Positions 5,041 through 7,307 of a DNA stretch of 7,307 nt are shown here, in pieces (position 1 is the stretch's first letter; every line of letters begins with the position of its first letter). Under the pieces are notes generated by a model. The model saw only the letters and a list, made by a program, of their open reading frames with translations. It had not been told where the DNA came from and did no database searches. This DNA is from Methanobacteriaceae archaeon. GTDB lineage: Archaea > Methanobacteriota > Methanobacteria > Methanobacteriales > Methanobacteriaceae. The stretch lies in the NCBI GenBank assembly GCA_017883605.1, contig JADGNH010000099.1:1-7307 (forward strand), in the 5' to 3' direction. Made by a program: the position numbers and the translations under genes.

Positions 5041-5271
5041 TTGTTTGGAAATAATCAAGGTAGAGATAACTACAATAAAGGAAGTTCAGCTCCTGTTAAT
5101 GAAGGAGAAGAATACGATGTTAAAATAGAAGATCTTGGAAGAGACGGCGACGGAATTACCCGTATAGAAGGTTTTGTGGTTTTTGTTTCAGGAGCCAAAT
5201 TAGGTGATGAAGTTAAAATTAAGATAACCTCTACCAGAAGAAACTTTGCTTTTGCTGAAATAGTCGAGTGA
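5041..5271 (+). CDS. Stand-alone TRAM-domain protein (RNA-binding)
   Basis: This is a 76-residue protein made of a short polar N-terminal tail (about 1-18) and one TRAM domain (about 19-76): the [20 protein letters not shown] strand-turn region, then [20 protein letters not shown] and a closing [12 protein letters not shown] is an OB-fold-like beta barrel found on RNA-modifying enzymes. Stand-alone TRAM proteins are frequent in methanogens, and some are reported to act as RNA chaperones, including cold-responsive ones. The frame is open further upstream (GTG at 4954, ATG at 4987), but the TTG at 5041 is chosen for three reasons. It follows GGAAGTGAT (5029-5037), one mismatch from the ideal ribosome site. 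The upstream starts lie in or before the TATA region. Relatives, as I recall them, begin with MFG. It is monocistronic, with T8 and T7 tracts downstream. Confidence 0.93.
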   Translation: MFGNNQGRDNYNKGSSAPVNEGEEYDVKIEDLGRDGDGITRIEGFVVFVSGAKLGDEVKIKITSTRRNFAFAEIVE

Positions 5272-5366
5272 ATCTATAAACTTTTTAACCATTCTTTGAA
5301 ATACGTGAATCTCTTGAAAATAGGATAAAATTGATTTTTATAAATTTTATTAATTTTCTTGAATTC

Positions 5367-5382
5367 TTTTTTTTATTTTTTT
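5367..5382 (+). terminator. Oligo-T terminator after the TRAM gene
   Basis: T8 (5367-5374) and T7 (5376-5382) tracts separated by a single A lie about 95 bp after the TRAM stop codon. There is no hairpin before them, as is usual for archaeal termination. Confidence 0.6.
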
Positions 5383-5501
5383 GCTATAGCTTTGCCCAAC
5401 TTGAAATCAGCTAGGAAAAACTTTTTTCAGCATTTGAATCTAGTTAGATTTAAAAACTTATAATCCAATACCAATAGATAACAAGCCTATTAAGTCCATA
5501 T

Positions 5502-5519
5502 CTCAACAACTAAGTTGAG
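5502..5519. other. Small perfect stem-loop between convergent genes
   Basis: CTCAAC-AACTAA-GTTGAG forms a 6-bp stem with a 6-base loop, 11 bp beyond the stop codon of the minus-strand gene at 5530. It sits between two convergent genes and may protect or define the 3' end of the 5530-6531 transcript. Confidence 0.45.
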
Positions 5520-5529
5520 TATTCAAATG

Positions 5530-6531
5530 TTATTCCATAAATTTGAGGGTTCCTACAAAGCTATAATTTTCTTCTAAATTTTTGCTAGCTCCATTATTCG
5601 GCTCATCATAGACCCTAATTCTTCTTCTGAGATATAAAACCTCTTTATCTGTTTTCTGGATTAAATTAGTTCCATCAGAAGAAACCTTCCCAGGAAATAC
5701 TCGATATATACCTGTATCCACCTCGCCAGTATCCCACAACCAAGTATAACTATGATTTTGGGGGACTTTTATATCTTTCTTAGCGCCCTTCCCACTATAA
5801 ACTACTTTAATACCATCCTGACTCCTTATCTCCAATATTAAAGTATTAGCAGGGATGATAATTTCATTTTCATTAAGGTTAGTCAAAGTTATTGCCACCG
5901 ATTCCCCTTTTTTACATTCAACTCGATCCAGGTCCCAGTCCACCCCTGACCAATGCGGTTTCTCCTCAGGCTTCATCCATTTGATTAATAAAAGTATTGC
6001 TATTGAAATCCCTGCTAAAATTATTAATAAAATTAGCGGTAAAATTGATTTAGGAATTATCCACGACATTAATTGGTAAATCGCTGCTGAACTTGACTCA
6101 GGAAGAAGAACGAAAAAAGCTAGCATAAGTGTCCCTAGTACAAAAGCGGCGTATACACCAAATTCATAATTGCGTATCTTCTTAGATGTGTATTGGTGAG
6201 AAATTGTTTCAGTAAGTTCTAGGTTCAGATTTTGCTCAAGAACTAACGCCCTCTGTGCTATAGATTCTTGGACGAGTTGATAGCTTCTCTCAAATATTGC
6301 CAGCGCAAGAATTAGAAAAAGAGTTATAACCATCACACCAAACTTAATAGTATTTGGTAAGCCCGCTTGATTGGTTGCAGGTATTAAAATGGCTTGAGCA
6401 GTTAAAAGCGCCGTTATGAAACTGAAACCATATTTTCGCAGATCATGTATACGATCGTCGTATTTAACCAGCAAATCCCTGGCAGATCCCCATTCTTCTA
6501 ACTCCCGGTCATCTCCTTCCATTTTTCTCAC
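5530..6531 (-). CDS. Four-helix membrane protein with cytosolic beta-rich domain, unknown function
   Basis: This 333-residue protein has no recognised family. Its layout is: a charged N-terminal helix (about 5-33); two membrane helices (35-53, 61-80); a soluble amphipathic segment (81-122, ERSYQLVQESIAQRALVLEQ onwards); two more membrane helices (123-143, 159-185); and a soluble beta-rich C-terminal domain (about 190-315). With charged ends and a charged middle loop, the N-terminus, loop and C-domain should all face the cytoplasm. The C-domain has alternating strands and the pattern YTWLWDTGEVDTGIYRV (262-278), reminiscent of BsuPI/immunoglobulin-like folds. The helix-pair and loop plan faintly recalls SLATT-type membrane effectors. 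Neither resemblance is established. The start is uncertain: GTG at 6531 or ATG at 6522 (Met4). Neither has a ribosome site upstream, and a TATA-like GTATAAC near 6560 would fit near-leaderless transcription. It is a solitary gene. Confidence 0.85.
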   Translation of the reverse strand: MRKMEGDDRELEEWGSARDLLVKYDDRIHDLRKYGFSFITALLTAQAILIPATNQAGLPNTIKFGVMVITLFLILALAIFERSYQLVQESIAQRALVLEQNLNLELTETISHQYTSKKIRNYEFGVYAAFVLGTLMLAFFVLLPESSSAAIYQLMSWIIPKSILPLILLIILAGISIAILLLIKWMKPEEKPHWSGVDWDLDRVECKKGESVAITLTNLNENEIIIPANTLILEIRSQDGIKVVYSGKGAKKDIKVPQNHSYTWLWDTGEVDTGIYRVFPGKVSSDGTNLIQKTDKEVLYLRRRIRVYDEPNNGASKNLEENYSFVGTLKFME

Positions 6532-6654
6532 ATTTTTATAGTCGAACTATGCTGTTATACATCCTAAGACGTATTACATTATGACATTTAAACTATAAAA
6601 ATCATAGGTTTTTAGACTGATTTCCATGAACTAAAATGGATTAAAACTAATTTT

Positions 6655-6855
6655 TTTTGATTAAAGCGGCTATTATTCCCCATATAATCCCTTAATATGC
6701 ATAGCCCTAATGTAACAACTAAAAGTTCAACAATACCGAAACCCAGAATTTAATGCATAAACAACAAATTGAATAAAAAAAGTCCTATGATTAAAAGCGC
6801 TTACAACGCCCCCAAAATAATCCGCAGAAATATAACCTGGTAAATAGAATAAATT
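6655..6855 (-). pseudogene. Decayed small membrane-protein gene remnant
   Basis: The 440-bp gap 6532-6971 has no intact gene, but its middle reads as protein on the minus strand in pieces. From 6840 one frame gives PGYISADYFGGVV and continues open to a TGA at 6727. Shifting frame near 6800 gives ALLIIGLFLFNLLF, then a TAA, then ILGFGIVELLVVTLGLCIL and RDYMGNNSRF. The run of hydrophobic, Gly-rich segments looks like a small integral membrane protein broken by at least one frameshift and one stop, with its N-terminus missing. GC content is locally higher (for example the stretch 6797-6840) than the flanking AT-rich DNA, which fits former coding sequence. It loosely resembles the small glycine-rich membrane proteins abundant in Methanobacteriales, perhaps DUF5518, but that is a guess. 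The rest of the gap shows only AT-rich DNA. Confidence 0.42.
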
Positions 6856-6971
6856 TCTTGATTAAATAATTAGAAAAATGAATGATTAGAAAAAAATATT
6901 TAATTTAATACCTAAAATTTTAAAATAAGATGGAACTAATAACTAGATTGGTAGTTATCAGCTTTTGAAAA

Positions 6972-7157
6972 TTACATTTTGGATTTTAACATGTCACGCA
7001 TTTTTTTCATATAATCGAGTTTAACTTCCAACATAGCGATTTTCTTATCCATTTTCATAGAAGTGATCATCATTATGTCTTCTTTACTCATCATTTCCAT
7101 CATTTTTTCATTCATCATGTCCATTTTACCCATCATATGTTCACTTTTACCCCACAT
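6972..7157 (-). CDS. Methionine-rich small protein, 61 aa
   Basis: Nineteen of 61 residues are methionine (31%), many as MM pairs or MxxM spacing (M8-M9, M12, M14-M15, M19-M20, M22-M23, M29-M30, M34, M36). The rest is mostly lysine, glutamate and aspartate, and the whole should form one or two amphipathic, coiled-coil-like helices with a methionine-lined face; there is a clearer heptad feel at 38-58 (KKIAMLEVKLDYMKKMRDML). No cysteine and only one histidine (H7) are present, and there is no signal peptide. Thioether-rich proteins can bind Cu(I)/Ag(I) or absorb oxidants, while methionine-lined helices also serve hydrophobic docking, as in SRP54; the role here is unknown. The ATG at 7157 has GAGGTTGAT just upstream, a near-ideal ribosome site. 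The gene is solitary, with a structured promoter (7191-7249). Met-rich composition could in theory arise from a low-complexity frame, but the start signals argue for a gene. Confidence 0.78.
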   Translation of the reverse strand: MWGKSEHMMGKMDMMNEKMMEMMSKEDIMMITSMKMDKKIAMLEVKLDYMKKMRDMLKSKM

Positions 7158-7190
7158 ATTATCAACCTCTTTTTTTTATGTCTGTATGTT

Positions 7191-7225
7191 TAGTATGTAA
7201 CTCATAGTATGTAACTCGTAGTATA
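7191..7225. repeat. 14-bp tandem repeat, about 2.5 copies
   Basis: TAGTATGTAACTCA (7191-7204) and TAGTATGTAACTCG (7205-7218) are followed by the partial copy TAGTATA (7219-7225). The array runs from the TATA box to the predicted transcription start of the Met-rich gene on the minus strand, so it could be a pair of repressor sites or a slippage product. Confidence 0.9.
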
Positions 7226-7249
7226 TAAAATGATGTATAATGTTATACA
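7221..7249 (-). promoter_or_regulatory. Promoter of the Met-rich gene with a 16-bp palindrome
   Basis: On the minus strand TTTTATATAC (7221-7230) is a good archaeal TATA box about 70 bp before the ATG, predicting a start near 7200. Just upstream, a perfect palindrome TGTATAATGTTATACA (7234-7249; 7-bp arms, 2-bp centre) overlaps the expected BRE position. It is a plausible dimer-binding operator. The match is seen; regulation is inferred. Confidence 0.55.
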
Positions 7250-7307
7250 AAATACAACTTTTAAAGTATTATGAAATACACTTACTGCTTCATAATAACT
7301 AGATTTT

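Noticed and set aside
5502..5519. Rho-independent bacterial-type terminator hairpin
   Set aside because: The stem is only 6 bp and no T-run follows it on either strand, so it is listed only as a stem-loop.

Overview
The window looks like a chromosomal stretch of a methanogenic archaeon of the Methanobacteriales, most likely Methanobacterium or a close relative. The evidence is as follows. The orotidine-5'-phosphate decarboxylase (OMP decarboxylase) aligns residue for residue with the Methanothermobacter enzyme as I remember it. There is a stand-alone TRAM-domain protein of the kind common in methanogens. The DNA is AT-rich, with archaeal TATA-type promoters, oligo-T terminators without hairpins, GGAGGTGAT-like ribosome sites and frequent TTG/GTG starts. 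This assignment is inference from gene content, not a database match.

Layout. 1-480: the end of a small unrecognised plus-strand gene, then a tRNA-Ser(CGA) on the minus strand. 480-2700: three minus-strand genes, namely a 76-aa unknown whose 3' end is tandemly duplicated, a YnfA/UPF0060 small membrane protein, and a cytosolic double-PAS sensor histidine kinase of the HisKA_2 type. 2700-3530: two very small plus-strand genes, a 45-aa acidic protein and a 51-aa TTG-initiated zinc-ribbon protein, separated by AT-rich regulatory DNA with tandem repeats. 3700-5270: an unrecognised membrane protein converging on and overlapping pyrF by 81 bp, then a divergent promoter region shared by pyrF and the TRAM gene. 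5270-6531: a 333-aa protein with four membrane helices and a cytosolic beta-rich domain. 6532-6971: a non-coding stretch containing what looks like a decayed membrane-protein gene. 6972-7307: a 61-aa protein that is 31% methionine, behind a promoter with a palindrome and tandem repeats.

The genes do not form one pathway. Most are single-gene units with their own promoters and T-run terminators; the kinase and ynfA are the only plausible co-transcribed pair. No CRISPR array, insertion sequence or integrase is visible.

The observations most worth a second look are: the kinase lacks the second histidine of its family's HH-R motif; the methionine-rich peptide has a structured promoter; gene remnants lie at 6655-6855; and perfect tandem duplications of 14-28 bp recur at gene boundaries. 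I found no convincing undescribed multi-gene system.
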